Shown here one piece after another: positions 1-11,100 of a DNA stretch of 64,000 nucleotides (its first letter is position 1; each line of letters starts with the position of its first letter). Made by a program: the position numbers and the translations under genes. The stretch is from Lentinula raphanica (taxonomy: Eukaryota; Basidiomycota; Agaricomycetes; Agaricales; Omphalotaceae). Location: contig JANVFP010000044.1 in assembly GCA_027919835.1 (NCBI GenBank), positions 124,001 through 188,000 of the forward strand, written 5' to 3'. The notes under the pieces were generated by a model. That model saw nothing but the letters and a program-made list of their open reading frames with translations, did no database searches and was not told the DNA's origin.

Positions 1-5
1 AATTA

Positions 6-2923
6 TTACTCTCTGTATAATGTCTTGTAAGTATATAAACTACTCCAATTATTAACTAGAAAATGTGTCGCATGATCAAGAACATTAGAGGAAGTCCATA
101 TAGTATGTTTGGAACTATTTCTATCATGCCTAGGAATAAGCATACAGCTTTGGCGTATATTGGACAAAGGAATAATAGACCAAGGAACAATACCGTCTAT
201 CAAAGGTAATTTATGGACACAGGCCATGTTGTGAGTACTTTGGTCCACAAGAGTTTGTGTAGGAGGACTATACCATTCTATATATGCTAAAACAGTAGAA
301 GGCCACCACGTAGGTGATGGACCTTTGTGAGAGCCTATAAGGCTAAGCTGAGAAGGTAAACGAAAAAGAATTTTGACTCTACCAATTCTGGTACCAGAGA
401 AGCTTGTAGCTTCAGCTGAATCTCCTGTGAGAACTACCACTGTATCAAACCTACCACCTTTCAATGGGCTAGCCTTGACTACATCCATAAGGGTACTGTC
501 TTCATCCAAAGTTTCCGGGGAGAACTTGAAAGAGTAGTAGACGTCCAAGTGATTGAAAGGCAATTGCTTGTATAGACTATCTTCCACATCTCTTCGATTA
601 GAACCTGGCTTCAGCATAGCCAAGTAACGTTTGAGATTAGAAGAGAAAAAAGGAACCCTATGGCCCAGCTCTATGGAAGATAGTGTTTTATTTGGAGCAG
701 TGGGTTCTTTAGGTAGGAAGAGCCGTATATTTGATGCCTCAGATGAGTCCATAGGGAAAGAAGAAGTGGTAGAGTCCAAAGAGGAATTCTGGAAGCGTTG
801 GCGCTCCAATATCCATGATAATTCCTTGTTAAAGGACTGGACATTCTCCTGACGAGCCAACCATTTTGTCATTTGAGGAAATTCATCCCTTTTGTTAGAT
901 GCCCTCCATCCTTTTTTAGCAAAATCAATGTGAAGACGCTTAAACATCTCCGTATTGTAGTTATCTGTACAACCAAAAAAGCGTATCATCTCAACATAAT
1001 GTTGAAGGGAATGGAATTTGGGAATATTGAGATCCTCGTGAACAGAAAGATCAATAAATGATGCTTTCTTGGTGTGCCAGAGATTGAGAGAGTCTGTCAT
1101 GTAGGATAGAGTATCCTCGTCGTGGGTAGTGTATTGAGCTAAGTAGATAAAATCTAAAATAGCTCTCACAGCAGTAAGAGCGTTCCTTGGCATATCTGAT
1201 CCCACGAGGCATCCTAAAAGGATCTTCCCCATGTTTTTGCGCTCAGATCCAGATATTTGGGAAAGAGCTGATATGCCATTTTTGAAATGACGAACACCGT
1301 AAGAAGGAGGAAGGCAACGTATTCGGCGATCTAACTCTTGGTTTCCTAGAATATCCTGACACCAAGAGATAAGGTGTTTGAGAACCCCTTGGTATAGTTG
1401 ATGTAGAACGTCTGGTGTTATACTGAAGTGTATATCCGTAAAGGGAAGATCATCCCAAAAAGGACGATAAACGTAGCCAGATACCTCCTTTTCCATACAG
1501 AAGGCAAAGTACTGGGAGGAAGAAGAAGTCGAGCTACGAGCTTCAGCCATGACTTCCAGCGTCCACTCCTTCGTTCTCTTGGGAAAGCGATCTGGACTAC
1601 TCAGGTCTGCAGCAGTTACCTGACACTTGGGACAGGTTCCGTACTTTGAACAAGTCACTAGACATTGTTCTGGAAAGTCTGCCACGTAGCTGGCAAGGAT
1701 AGGATGCACTAGCCTGACTGTTCCATCCCCGCTGGCCAGCTCAACACCTAGTCTTCCAGCTTCCTGCAAAGGAGAAAAGATAATTCTCATAGCTTCGTGG
1801 AAAAGACGTTGATAACGTGAGCTGAGTTCTCTTTTGGGTAGAACGTCCTTGGCCATTTTGTCTACAGGCAGATAAGCGAGAAGAATACAAGCTTGCTGTG
1901 AAGGTTTTCTACGTAGAGCTTTTGGTATGTTGCCTAGAGTGAGATATACGGGATAGGCCTGCTTGCTACCGGAAAACTGAGTAAGCTGAGTTTTATCCGT
2001 GGCGATTATAAGAGGAGCTATTGTGGCACCCTCAGGCAGGAGTTTCTGCAGTTCACGTTACGTCAAAAATGAAGTTAAGAGAGAAGAGATTCCTAGATCA
2101 ACTCACCTGGGTAAACTGCCACCATTTTCCCTCCCACATTTCCGAATAAACCCTCTTCTTCTTCTCTTTATCCTGAAAAATCTTCTTCGGCTTATATACC
2201 AGATGGTCTGCAAGGGCAGGATCTCCCCACAAGCTTTGAACACACTCCAGGATATCTCTATGGCGAAGAATGAAGTCATCGTCAGGTTGATCCTTGAATC
2301 GCAGCTTCTTGACTTTCCACTCTCCCGCTCTTGGCCTGAGGGCATCTATTTTCTTGTGAAGTCCTGCGATATTGGTATAGGATAGACCTAGTTTATCTGT
2401 AACCTAGACAAATATTTTCAGGGTAAGAGAGAGCGAATAGAGAGGTTTTCCTTTGACTTACACCAGGAATAGACAACAGGCGATCCAGAGATTTGTGGCC
2501 TATACCGTCTTTCACAACCCATTCAGCAATTCTCCAGTCCATTTCAGAGGCAAAGGGGGCAAAAGCAGTGTCTGGAAGAGGAGAAGAACCATCCATAGGG
2601 TGATCGACATCCAGATTATGGGCCAGTCTCCAGCGAGTTTCTAAAGAAGAATCCATACGAATAACCTTTCCAGCTTGTGGGTCTTCCTCTACAACTCTAT
2701 CCAATGAATCTTCATCGTCATCCAATGTTCTGAGCTTGGCACCTAGTTGTCTTTCTAGAAGGGAGTGGCGAGAAGCCAAAGTGTTGGGTCCAGGTCCTGC
2801 TTCTCCTACGTCCCACTGGTGATCTACTGCCACAAAGTGGAAAAGATCGTTCTCTTCCTCTAACTCGTGTAATAGATCAGCAGTCTCCTCTGGGAGAAGC
2901 AGATCCTCCTCTTCCCTTGCCAT
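6..2923 (-). CDS. Plavaka-class DNA transposase, main body (exons 1b-3)
   Basis: Transposase of the Plavaka group, which is common in mushroom genomes and is expected to cut and paste its element. Three coding blocks join in phase: 2923-2462, 2403-2107 and 2045-6, with GT-AG introns between them. The order of family features is right. An acidic leader is followed by a segment ending GHKSLDRLLSIPG, then the 'LRFKDQPDDDF...LWGDPALADHLVY...EMWEGKWWQ' region (in pieces), then the core with CPKC, 'FHSLQHYVEMIRFFG' and 'DNYNTEMFKRLHIDFAKKGW', and a C-terminal 'RQSCMLIP...WTSSNVLD...FLVNNW' block that is the natural end of the family. No stops interrupt these blocks. The original start is the zinc-finger exon at 3348, now cut off by a MITE. 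The ATG at 2923 is in frame and could start a finger-less protein of about 930 residues. The outer end of the element lies beyond base 1. Confidence 0.85.
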
Positions 2924-2925
2924 AG

Positions 2926-3191
2926 CACTGCATGCATATTCCCATAAGTTGCCCGGACTTATGGAAAAATTATGATAAAAAGACGCAAAATTTTGGACAC
3001 ATAAGAAAGGGAACTTATGGGAAATTTTATAGTGAACTTATTGGATAAAATTCCCTTTTATGGTAATTTTATTCAATAAGTTCAGCATAAAATATCTTAT
3101 AAGTTGCCTTTTTTATTGATTTGAATTTTTACGTCTTTTTAGGATAAGTTTTCCATAAGTTCGAGCAACTTATGGGAACTTGCATGCAGTG
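2926..3191. mobile_element. 266-bp MITE inside transposase exon 1
   Basis: Non-coding, AT-rich insertion with terminal inverted repeats of about 61 bp that differ at roughly 8 positions. Both ends start CACTGCATGCA when read inward and continue through TTCCCATAAGTTG and ACTTATGGAAAA. It is flanked by a 3-bp direct repeat TAG (2923-2925 and 3192-3194). The interior repeats ACTTATGG-type words. The 3-bp duplication and long TIRs recall PIF/Harbinger-like MITEs, though the target here is TAG rather than TWA, so the superfamily is not settled. It has no GT/AG ends on the host gene's strand, so it is not an intron. Confidence 0.85.
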
Positions 3192-3348
3192 TAGCCTCCT
3201 TTTCTAGCCATTCCGTCTGAAGAACGTTATCTAGAGCAGCAGTCTTCTCATAGTTTCTGAACCAATGGCAGCTTTTAGCTTGAGAGAGATGCATGTTGAG
3301 AGATTTTTGAGTGTTGAACACTCTGCCACAATTCGCAGGACACTCCAT
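3192..3348 (-). pseudogene. Separated N-terminal zinc-finger exon of the Plavaka transposase
   Basis: An ATG at 3348 opens a short protein beginning MECPANCGRVF and carrying a C2H2/C2HC-like pattern (C-x3-C ... H-x6-C within the first 27 residues), as at the N-terminus of other Plavaka proteins. Its frame runs into the MITE at 3191 and stops within it. If the MITE and one 3-bp target copy are subtracted, 3348-3192 joins 2922-2462 with no change of frame (618 bases, 206 codons). This was therefore exon 1 of the transposase, giving about 984 residues in all. As the DNA stands, the finger is no longer joined to the catalytic part. Confidence 0.75.
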
Positions 3349-3734
3349 GAAAAATCAGATAAAGAGAAGATACGAAGAAGATATGCTTAGTAAGCTACTG
3401 GGCTCAGTAGTTTAACGCCCGTTTAACGCCAATCTTATGGCTCTTTTACTTCTCCCTCTTTTAGTCAACCCTCACTTAAGGTGTTTGGTATATCTAGATC
3501 AAGTGAAGGAAGGTAAGCAGCAGCTGTGGACGAGTGAATACAGGACCTACCCTTGAATCTGGACAAGCATTGTCAAAGTCCTTACTGGTGAATTTTTGAT
3601 TCTCAAGACCCCACCGGCCAATGTAGCTAAGGCCACTACCAGCAACAGAATCCACCAGAGGTAGAACCCAAAGAAACAGCCGCGGTTTCTTCAGAAGAGG
3701 CTGTGGTAGGGAGAAACACCACCGAAGTTCCTAC

Positions 3735-3985
3735 GATGTGACGATGTGCTTTAGAACGACGTTGACGTTCGTACGAAGTTGACGCGAAAGTCGTACATTC
3801 ATACGACGTTGAATGTACGAGACGTTCGTATGGTCGCGGACGTTGAATGTACGACGTTCGTACGGCAATGATGTTTGTACGCGACGTCGGTACGCGTGTG
3901 CGTTAGAACGACATTCGTACGGCGACGACGTTGGTACGCATGTGCGTTAGAACGACTCGGCGTTCGTCGTGGTATGCGTGGTATG
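3735..3985. repeat. CpG-dense cluster of ACGTTCGTACG-like words
   Basis: Imperfect copies of GACGTTCGTACG occur several times (for example near 3762, 3818, 3851 and 3908), interleaved with at least three copies of TTAGAACGAC followed by a CGTT-type word, and with ACGTCGGTACGCGTGTGCG. Many words are self-complementary (CGTACG), so they read alike on both strands. Clustered palindromic words next to a transposase gene are typical of subterminal binding repeats of DNA transposons; that role is inferred. Confidence 0.6.
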
Positions 3986-4120
3986 CAACACCCTAGGTAG
4001 GCTGAGGAAGGAGGGGAATGGGAACGTGCCTGAAAGCTTGAGGAAGTGCATGTGAGTATGAGTACCTCTTGTCAAGAGGCAAAGCTTACATCTGAGACCT
4101 GCAACGATGGAAGGGAGGAC

Positions 4121-4186
4121 GAGGTGGAAGGGAGGAAGAGGTGGAAGGGAGGAAGAGGTGGAAGGGAGGAAGAGGTGGAAGGCTGG
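4121..4186 (+). repeat. 17-bp minisatellite, about 3.9 copies
   Basis: Unit GAGGTGGAAGGGAGGAA is repeated three times without change, and a partial fourth copy follows. It is purine-only except for one T per unit. Confidence 0.85.
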
Positions 4187-4464
4187 ATGAAGAGAATCAA
4201 AACCCTGCCTTACGACGGCACGACGACGAGTGAGGTATCCAGATCTTGGTCTGGTTCATATCAGAAAGAGAACGTCGGTCGCAACCGGTTTCGGCAGGTA
4301 GTCGTCAGTTTCAGCTGGTAACGTTTTCCGCGTCGGCCTTCCAGTGTCTCAAGATGGGTGGGAGTCGATGGAGCAGGTGAGGAGGAGGAGAAAGAGCAAG
4401 TGGATCCTTTACGAGGGTTGCCTAGCGAGTGTTTTGAGGAAGAGAGTTAGTGGCGTCGTGGCGG

Positions 4465-4513
4465 GGCGTCGCTATCGGTGAGTTTCGTCGCTATCGGTGA
4501 GTTTCGTCGCGAT
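4465..4513 (+). repeat. 19-bp direct repeat, 2.5 copies
   Basis: Unit CGTCGCTATCGGTGAGTTT occurs twice in tandem and is followed by a diverged half copy (CGTCGCGATCG). It lies upstream of the dioxygenase start and may be in its leader. Confidence 0.75.
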
Positions 4514-4889
4514 CGTGGCCTTCCGTTCTTTTTTCCGTCGGCCGTGAGGTTTCTGAGCGAGAAAAACGGTCGAGGGCCTCTGGCTCGATGTTCCTGCCCT
4601 CCTGGGTTGCCCCCAAACCTCTTCCTTCCTCTCACCCTGTCCTTCCCTTCTGTCCCTTGGTCCTTGTTCCTTCTCTTCTCCTTTACGAGGGTGGCCTAGC
4701 GAGTTTGGAGAAAGAAGAAAGAACGTCAGAGAGATGAGAGAGAAAGGAGAAAGAGAAATGAAAAGCGCTTGACTCCGATGAGCGCTTAAGCGCCGAAAGA
4801 AGTCGAGCACGTGAACGAGTTTTTTTGCATCCCCTGCCGTCGTCGTTTCCTTTTTGAGCGACGACTCAACTTTTTCTCTTCCGCGCCCT

Positions 4890-7800
4890 ATGTCTTCTTC
4901 TCGTCTGCCTAGGCTTCTGCTCACCCCTGACCAAGAAATTTTCATCGTGCAATTATTGACTCAGCACTCTCACCTTTTGCCCCCTCGTCTTCGACTGATT
5001 CCGTCGCAGCTGAACCTCACTGAAAACCCCGGCCCCGGCTCTAACGTTTTACCCTCCGGGTCTTCCTTATCCGCTTCGTTGTCGTCGTCAACGTTGTCGT
5101 CTTCTTCTGCTTTGTCCACTTCGACGTCTTCATTGTCGCCGTCAACGTCTTCGTCGTCGCCGTCAACGTCTTCATCGTCGCCGTTAACGTCTTCATCATT
5201 GACGTCCACGTCTTTATCATCAACGTCTACTTCTTCATCGTCCCCTTCCCCGTCTTCTTCGGCACTGTCCTCGTCGTCTAAGGCTGGGTCTTCCGAAGCT
5301 CCTGCCGAGGAGTCGCTGGCCGAACGTATCCGAGACTTAGAAAGAAGGGAGAGGGAAGTAGCGCGTAGAGAACAGGCTTTGGAAAGGTGGCAGGCCCTCG
5401 GCATCGGTCATTCGGCAGCGTCTCTCTCAGGTGAAGGCTTCTCCGAGGCCCAGGAGGGCTTGGTCTCCAGCTCTACTCTTTCTGGGGAAGGAGGAGCTGA
5501 AGAACTTTGCGACAATCTGACGTCGCTGCCGGGACTCTTAGCCCACAACCTCAAACACTCTGCCGCTTCTTCGTCTGGCCGTGAGGAGAACGGAGATGCC
5601 GCGGATGCCGCGCCTGACGAGGTTCTTTCTTCTCTCCATTCTGACTGCCCGGAACAGGAGGGATCCCAGGACGACGGTCAAACGTTGGTAGATTCCGATT
5701 TCACCGATAAGTGGTTTCAAGATCAAGCAGAGGTCTTCTCTCCTTCTGTGGAAGACTGGCTGGCAGATCAGGTAGAGGAGCAGGTGAGGGTGGTCCTCTG
5801 TTCTCTTTCCTCCTTTTAGCTAAACTACCCAAGTTCTGCTACAGCTCCCAATCTAATTCGCGTAAAAGGACATGCTCTGACGGTGACCTAAACGACTCCA
5901 GCACCTCAAACTCCACCGGTAATACAGAAGAAGACAACGTAGAAAGGGGTACAGGAAATGGGGGTTCTCAGACGGTAGAGGAGAACGAAGGTGGAGGTGG
6001 TGGAGGTAGGGGAGGAGGGGCAGATCCTGGAAGACCCGCTCATGCTTGTGCGCGTAACGGCAGGAGTGCGAGGGCTTCTAAGAGGCGCAAGACAGCGCAT
6101 CATGCGCTCCAGGAAGACGTTCAGGAAGAGGAAGAGGAAGAGGAAGAACTGGAGGAAGAGGAGGAAAATTCCCCTGGAGAAGATTTCGAAGCAGCTCACT
6201 CAGGCTGGCAAGTTTCCTCTACCCCTGCTCCTTCTAGCAAGGAGGTTCGCAACTCAGCTACGCTATTGCTTCTGGAAATCGCCATGGGTGAGGGAATGTG
6301 GATAGAGTCTTCCTGTTGTGATGTCTGGATAGACAAGCTTCATAACACAGTAAAGGGCAAGCAGTGGGATGAGGAAGTTTCAGTGGAGAGCGGAAACCTT
6401 ACAAATCTAGCTAGACTCCTGAGACGCTCGGAGGCAGCGGAAGTAGGAGTGACCTTCGTGCGTATGATGATGGAGTTGATGTTTGCTGCCAAGATCAACA
6501 GGTAGGTCTTTTCCTTTTTCTCTACTGAGGATCGAAGTTTAACTAGACGCCCCTAGTATTCTACATCATCAGCGTTTACTTCTCAATGAAGCAGGCAAAG
6601 TAGAAAAAGCCAGTTTACGTCCTGTTTTGGGTAGACTCATGAAGGAACAAAACATTGCTCTCAACACTTTGCTTGCTTGGTACAGTGCGGGATCTAGATG
6701 GGGTAGGCTAGCAGCAGGAGGTAGGTCATATCACCTAAAAGTTGGGTATATCTTAAGGCTTCTTAGGAACGGTCTATCTTCTTATGATTATTGCGAGCAA
6801 GCCAGGACTAGCAGCGAAACTGAAAGGAAGAAGAGTAACCTCTACAGCGATAGTAGATCTCACCAACCTTTTACGTTTTCCTACAAATACTTGTGAGTAG
6901 CGGGAAAGTTTACGTTTTTCTCTAAGAAACTCAACGACCTCAGACTTTCAAGACATGATACAACTCAACCTAGTGCCGTTGATGAACAAATTAGCCACTA
7001 GAATTCCTTTTCAGATTCCCACCTTATTTCACCTGAAAGTCAGGAACTACTTTAGCATCCGGAAAACTTTGGACTGTAGGGACTTAGCAGGTAACGATAA
7101 CTACTTTGAACGTTTCTTTCAAAGGTAAGTTCAAGATATTTCTTCAAGCCTGCATATCTCTCTAAGACGTTCTAGAACTGCTACACCTTTGCCCCGTTTG
7201 TCCTCTTTCTGGCAGGCTCTACTAAACGCTTCTTCTGGAACTGGCTCTTCTCTTTTTTCCCTTCATTATATGACAAGGTCTTATCTATCTTCATCTTTCG
7301 AGGATTCTGATTCGGAGGACGAAAGATTACAAGTCTCCACCCAAAGCTCTAGCCTACCTATTTTTGTTCAAAACTATGACTCTAGACAGGGAGTCGATGT
7401 TCTATACTCTACTTTTTCTTACGCTAAAGCTGCCGAGGGAAAGAAAGCTCCTTTTCCCAAGGGAAATCGTCAATCTTGGACAGAAAAGTATCGGCAGCAA
7501 GCAGAAAAAGGAATCATTATCGATAACCTGGAGGATTTAGCTATAGGAGTAAGTGTTGTTTTATAAGTAGCTTTGTTTTGTTAACGCTTTGACTGCTGCT
7601 AGATGAGGGAAAGGTTCTACGATGATCATGAGGTTACGGGAACTCCTGGAACCTTCAAGAATAGCCAGAAATGGCTTAGGGTTTCTAACACTTTGATAAA
7701 CAGGTAATTTGAAGTTTTTCACAATGTTCTGTTCTACATTGAGACAAATTGTAGCAGGGAGATCTGTCTCCTGGATTCTAACGCCAAGCTCATATGTTAC

Positions 7801-8632
7801 AGCAACGGAACTTTAAGTTCCTTAGAGCGAGGGCGCCTTCTCACTGCTCTCATGTTATTTTTCAATACGGAACCTGGGGGAGTCAAGCTCATCAGTAGAA
7901 ACGCCTCAGGAAGGACTCATAACATGTTTACTACTTTTCATTTTTCTACTTGGGGAAGATATGGCCAGAACGTGAGTTATCAAACATCCCTGACTCGATT
8001 GCGACTAATATTCAGAAGGGATTGGGAGCACCCCCCGAAGTCCATCCTTTCTTTCTGAGAAGAACCAAAGGAAGCAAGACCAACACCTCTCAATTCTTCA
8101 TGAGATCCTCCAAGGATCTTCAAGTTTTCGCCGATTTGTATGATCTATTGTGTGAGGTATTAGGAGAGGTTCTCCAGAAAATAGTCTCAAGAGTGCGTTG
8201 GTTTATTTATACTTTTTCTTGACTTTCTCAGACAGATTTTAGGCGTTGACTTTGTTTCCCAAAGAGCTTAAGGATGTAGAGGCTAACGTTGATATATTTC
8301 CTCTCAACGACAATTCTCCTGTTAAGCCCTTTACCAGTTTTGTTCTCAACGTAAATGTGGAGACAGTTGCCCATAGGGACAATGGTGACAACAGTCTTTG
8401 CATCGTTCTGGACTTGGGCAATCATTCAGGTGGAGGCTTGTGTTTGTTCGAGCCGAAGATAGTACTGGAACTTACACATGGAGACTGGGTGATCTTTCCT
8501 TCCAAGAGCTACACTCATTTCAACTTGAGATATAGTGGTATGAGGTGTTCTGCAGTTATTCACTCAGATAAAGACGGAATCTCCTATCAGAAGGATGGAA
8601 ATGGATGGGACGGTAACCAATACGTCTTGTAG
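4890..8632 (+). CDS. TET/JBP-like 2-oxoglutarate/Fe(II) dioxygenase
   Basis: Predicted oxidase of methylated bases in nucleic acid, of the TET/JBP family that is expanded and transposon-borne in basidiomycetes. Exons: 4890-5783, about 5845-6501, 6557-6892, 6927-7124, 7176-7548, 7603-7703, 7755-7971, 8016-8192 and 8243-8632; all joins from exon 2 on keep frame. About 1110 residues. N-terminal part: a Ser-rich tract, a charged helix (residues about 150-180), a basic stretch and an acidic run. C-terminal part: the dioxygenase fold, with the metal ligands H-R-D near residue 1029, the distal His in THFN about 48 residues later, and the 2-oxoglutarate Arg in RYSGMRCS 9 residues after that, so activity is expected. 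The start is the first ATG in the open frame. Odd: exons 1 and 2 are in different frames and no ordinary GT-AG pair joins them. The DUF6532 gene follows after 101 bp. Confidence 0.85.
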
Positions 8633-8733
8633 TCACATGATTTTATAGTAACTTTGTTGATGTCACAAATTGAAAGACGCTTCTTTCTTTCTTTCTTTCA
8701 TCTCACTTTCTGCTAAGTCTTTTATTTTTTCTC

Positions 8734-9656
8734 ATGGCGAACAACAGGAAACCTAGTGTTGCTGTTGCTCGGTCTACTAGATCTTCTACTACCAAGTCTT
8801 CTAAATCTCCTGCCACTACAGCTGCTTCTTCTGCTAAACCTTCTACCAAGGCTCAACGCAGTGTCAAATCTAGTGCCACTACTTCTGCGTCCAAAGTCTC
8901 TCCTACTCCTCCAGCTTCTGGCTTAATAGGACCTAGGGCTGCAGAATATCTCAAGGCACAACTCGCTGAGGAAAAGAGGAAGAAAGGTGAGAAGTCTTAC
9001 GATCTTTTATATTTTCTAACACACTTTTTTTCTAGTTATACGTGAAAAGGCCAAGGCAGCCAAAGCTTCTGAGAAAGAGGATTTCAGTGATGAGGAAGCC
9101 AATGACAGAGCTTCTTCTCCTCCAGTTACGTCTGACGTAGAGGACGTAGAGGTGGATGAAGATGAAGAGGAATTCAACAATGTCTACGGTATTTTCTCTC
9201 ATTTCCTACAACGTCTAAGTGCCTCAGTTTTTCTTTAACAGGTGAAGAGCATACTCCTGAAGAGCAACCCCTGGAACATTTGGAAGACGGCCAAGAAGAG
9301 GAAGACCACGCTCTTGAAGGTTTTCAGGATATGGAGGTAGACGTTGACACTCCGGACAATGGGGTAAGTAATTCATACCTCTTTTACGTTGGACAACATC
9401 TTACAATCTTCATAGATTGACCTTGTGAAAACTCCTACCAAGGCATCCACTCCTTTCTCGTCTCCTTCCAAATGTGTTTCTGTGCAAGCTGCTGTTGCTC
9501 GAACTAAGCTCAGGCATCAGCTCAACGTTTCACCTTCAAGGACCTACTCTAGACCTTCGCCTGATAAACGTAAGGTTTACAAAGTTACCTCCAACATGTT
9601 CAGCCCTCGCACTCGCAAGCTTGCGGTTGCAGGCAAGCGCCATGCCAGGAGAGTAT
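8734..9656 (+). pseudogene. DUF6532-family gene, 5' part, cut by LTR element
   Basis: Exons 8734-8986, 9036-9188, 9242-9363 and 9416-9656 join in phase. They encode a Ser/Thr/Ala/Lys-rich basic leader (MANNRKPSVAVARSTRS), a short helix, an acidic middle (VEVDEDEEEFNN) and a basic Ser/Pro-rich segment ending KLAVAGKRHARR. This layout, disordered then folded C-terminus, is usual for DUF6532 proteins. The exon is interrupted at 9656 by an LTR retrotransposon. The frame then stops 8 bases inside the LTR (TGA at 9662-9664), so at most a truncated protein of about 260 residues without the conserved domain could be made. The gene starts 101 bp after the dioxygenase stop, on the same strand. Function of the family is unknown to me. 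Confidence 0.8.
9652..9656 (+). repeat. Target-site duplication AGTAT, left copy
   Basis: The five bases AGTAT immediately before the 5' LTR recur at 15231-15235 immediately after the 3' LTR. Five-base duplications are usual for LTR retrotransposon integrases. Confidence 0.9.
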
Positions 9657-10074
9657 TGTTATGAAGCATAACATGACTCATGGCCACCCCCACAAATTTC
9701 TAAATAATTCCCCGATTATTCCTGGCATTTTTCCTATTTTTCTAGTATTTTTCCTGCATTTATTCATGCCTAAACGGTCTCTACAAGCCTCTTTTATCAA
9801 TGGCCGAGGCCTCGCCGAGCTGGCGCTTATTCGGCGTCTCGGCATCTCAACGCAGAAGCGCCGCCTTTCTATATTCCCACACTTCTTCTTCCTCATCGCT
9901 TCCTTCCTCCTCAGCCACCACTTTCTTCTTGGACACGCTAGGACCATCGGGACGACACATCGGGACTTCAAGACGGCTAGGGAGGATAAAGGGATAGTGA
10001 GGACGACGAGGAACGACCATAGAGGGCTGGAGACCGCGAGGACACGGTCTGCCAGTCGGTCTCTTAATCAGTGC

Positions 10075-10099
10075 GTAATCCGTTCACAGAACGGATTAC
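10075..10099. other. Perfect 11-bp hairpin in 5' LTR
   Basis: GTAATCCGTTC-ACA-GAACGGATTAC: two 11-base arms with a 3-base loop. The same hairpin lies at 13968-13992 in the 3' LTR. A second hairpin follows, with arms AGCAGGCGAG (10800-10809) and CTCGCCTGCT (about 10832-10841). If transcribed, both could fold in the RNA; no function is shown. Confidence 0.75.
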
Positions 10100-11065
10100 T
10101 TCCATGCTAACGAGGTGCCGCAGTCACGACAGGCCATCGTCGACTCGCGTTGACGTGTACTGACCTCCTGATGCGCTCCCGGATCTCAACAACCCCAACA
10201 AACCTCGGCCCCGCTCTTTTCGTGTTGCACCCTCGGTCCCGACGTATCGACGTCGTTCTCGGCCCCCCTTTCTTCTGTTTAACACCTCGTCATCTCGTTC
10301 TCGTCACCATCGGCCTCTTCCCAGCACGTTCAGTCGTCCTGGATGACGATACACGCCCGGCAACCCTTTTTTCTTATGTTACCTTCGGTCCCGCTATGTC
10401 AACCTCGTCGTTGGCCTGTCCTTTTTCCGTTTCTCCTTTCAATGCCTCGTTTTCGTCATCTTCGGCATCCTTCTCGCGTATCTTCGTCATCGCCGGACCT
10501 TTTCCACCTCGTTTGGTCATCTGGGATGACGATAACCGTCCTAGCGCCTTGTATCGTACCGGATAATCCTTCCCAACCCCCACTCTCGACATCCTAGGCT
10601 CGTATACATGTCGTTCGGCCGCTCCCCATCTCGGATTTGCCATTGTTGACTCGTCTACGCGTATACGCCTTCGTTAGGCCCGAGTACGCGCAACATCGGC
10701 TCTCCCTTCATTTTCTGCCAATCTGCTAACCATTTTTAGCTTCCCCATGGTTATCCGGATCCTACACGTTTACCTTCGGCCTGGGGTATCTCTTTCAATA
10801 GCAGGCGAGTCAAGACGAGTCAAGACGACTCCTCGCCTGCTGTCCTTTCTTGTTGTTTATCACATTCCTCTAATGTCATTTCTCCGGCCGGATCGACGCG
10901 TATACCTACGTCGATCCGTGCTATCCTTGTTTTGACGCGTCGTTGACTCACAACGACGACGTTTGACAATATCCAGGCTCCGGGACCTGGTCATCACGAT
11001 TATCATCGTGTTGACGCGTCCCATAGCCGACATTTATTATATTACCTTCCATTTATATCCATACC

Positions 11066-11100
11066 TACAAAATACATATATAAGCTGTAGGTATTTTGTA
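11066..11100 (+). promoter_or_regulatory. Likely LTR promoter: TATA box inside an inverted repeat
   Basis: CATATATAAG (11075-11084) is a good TATA box. It is framed by TACAAAATAC (11066-11075) and GTATTTTGTA (11091-11100), perfect 10-base inverted repeats. It lies about 240 bases before the LTR end, so transcription would start in the last part of the LTR. The same arrangement is at 14959-14993 in the 3' LTR, from where it could drive the downstream half of the split DUF6532 gene. Confidence 0.5.

Larger units (their letters stand above)
3349..4889. other. Divergent spacer between transposase and TET/JBP gene
   Basis: This 1.5-kb stretch has no convincing gene. It must contain the promoters of both divergent genes. 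From the transposase side it holds an AT-moderate leader, a CpG-dense block of related short words (about 3735-3985), a 17-bp minisatellite (4121-4186), a 19-bp repeat (4465-4513) and a GC-rich leader before the dioxygenase start. Confidence 0.6.

Noticed and set aside
2926..3191. Intron in the transposase gene
   Set aside because: Ends are inverted repeats with a TAG duplication. There are no GT and AG at the junctions on the coding strand.
4970..5404. Long acidic open frame on the minus strand (runs of Asp, Glu and Val)
   Set aside because: It is the complement of the TCG/TCA/TCC serine tract of the dioxygenase exon 1 and has no independent gene structure.
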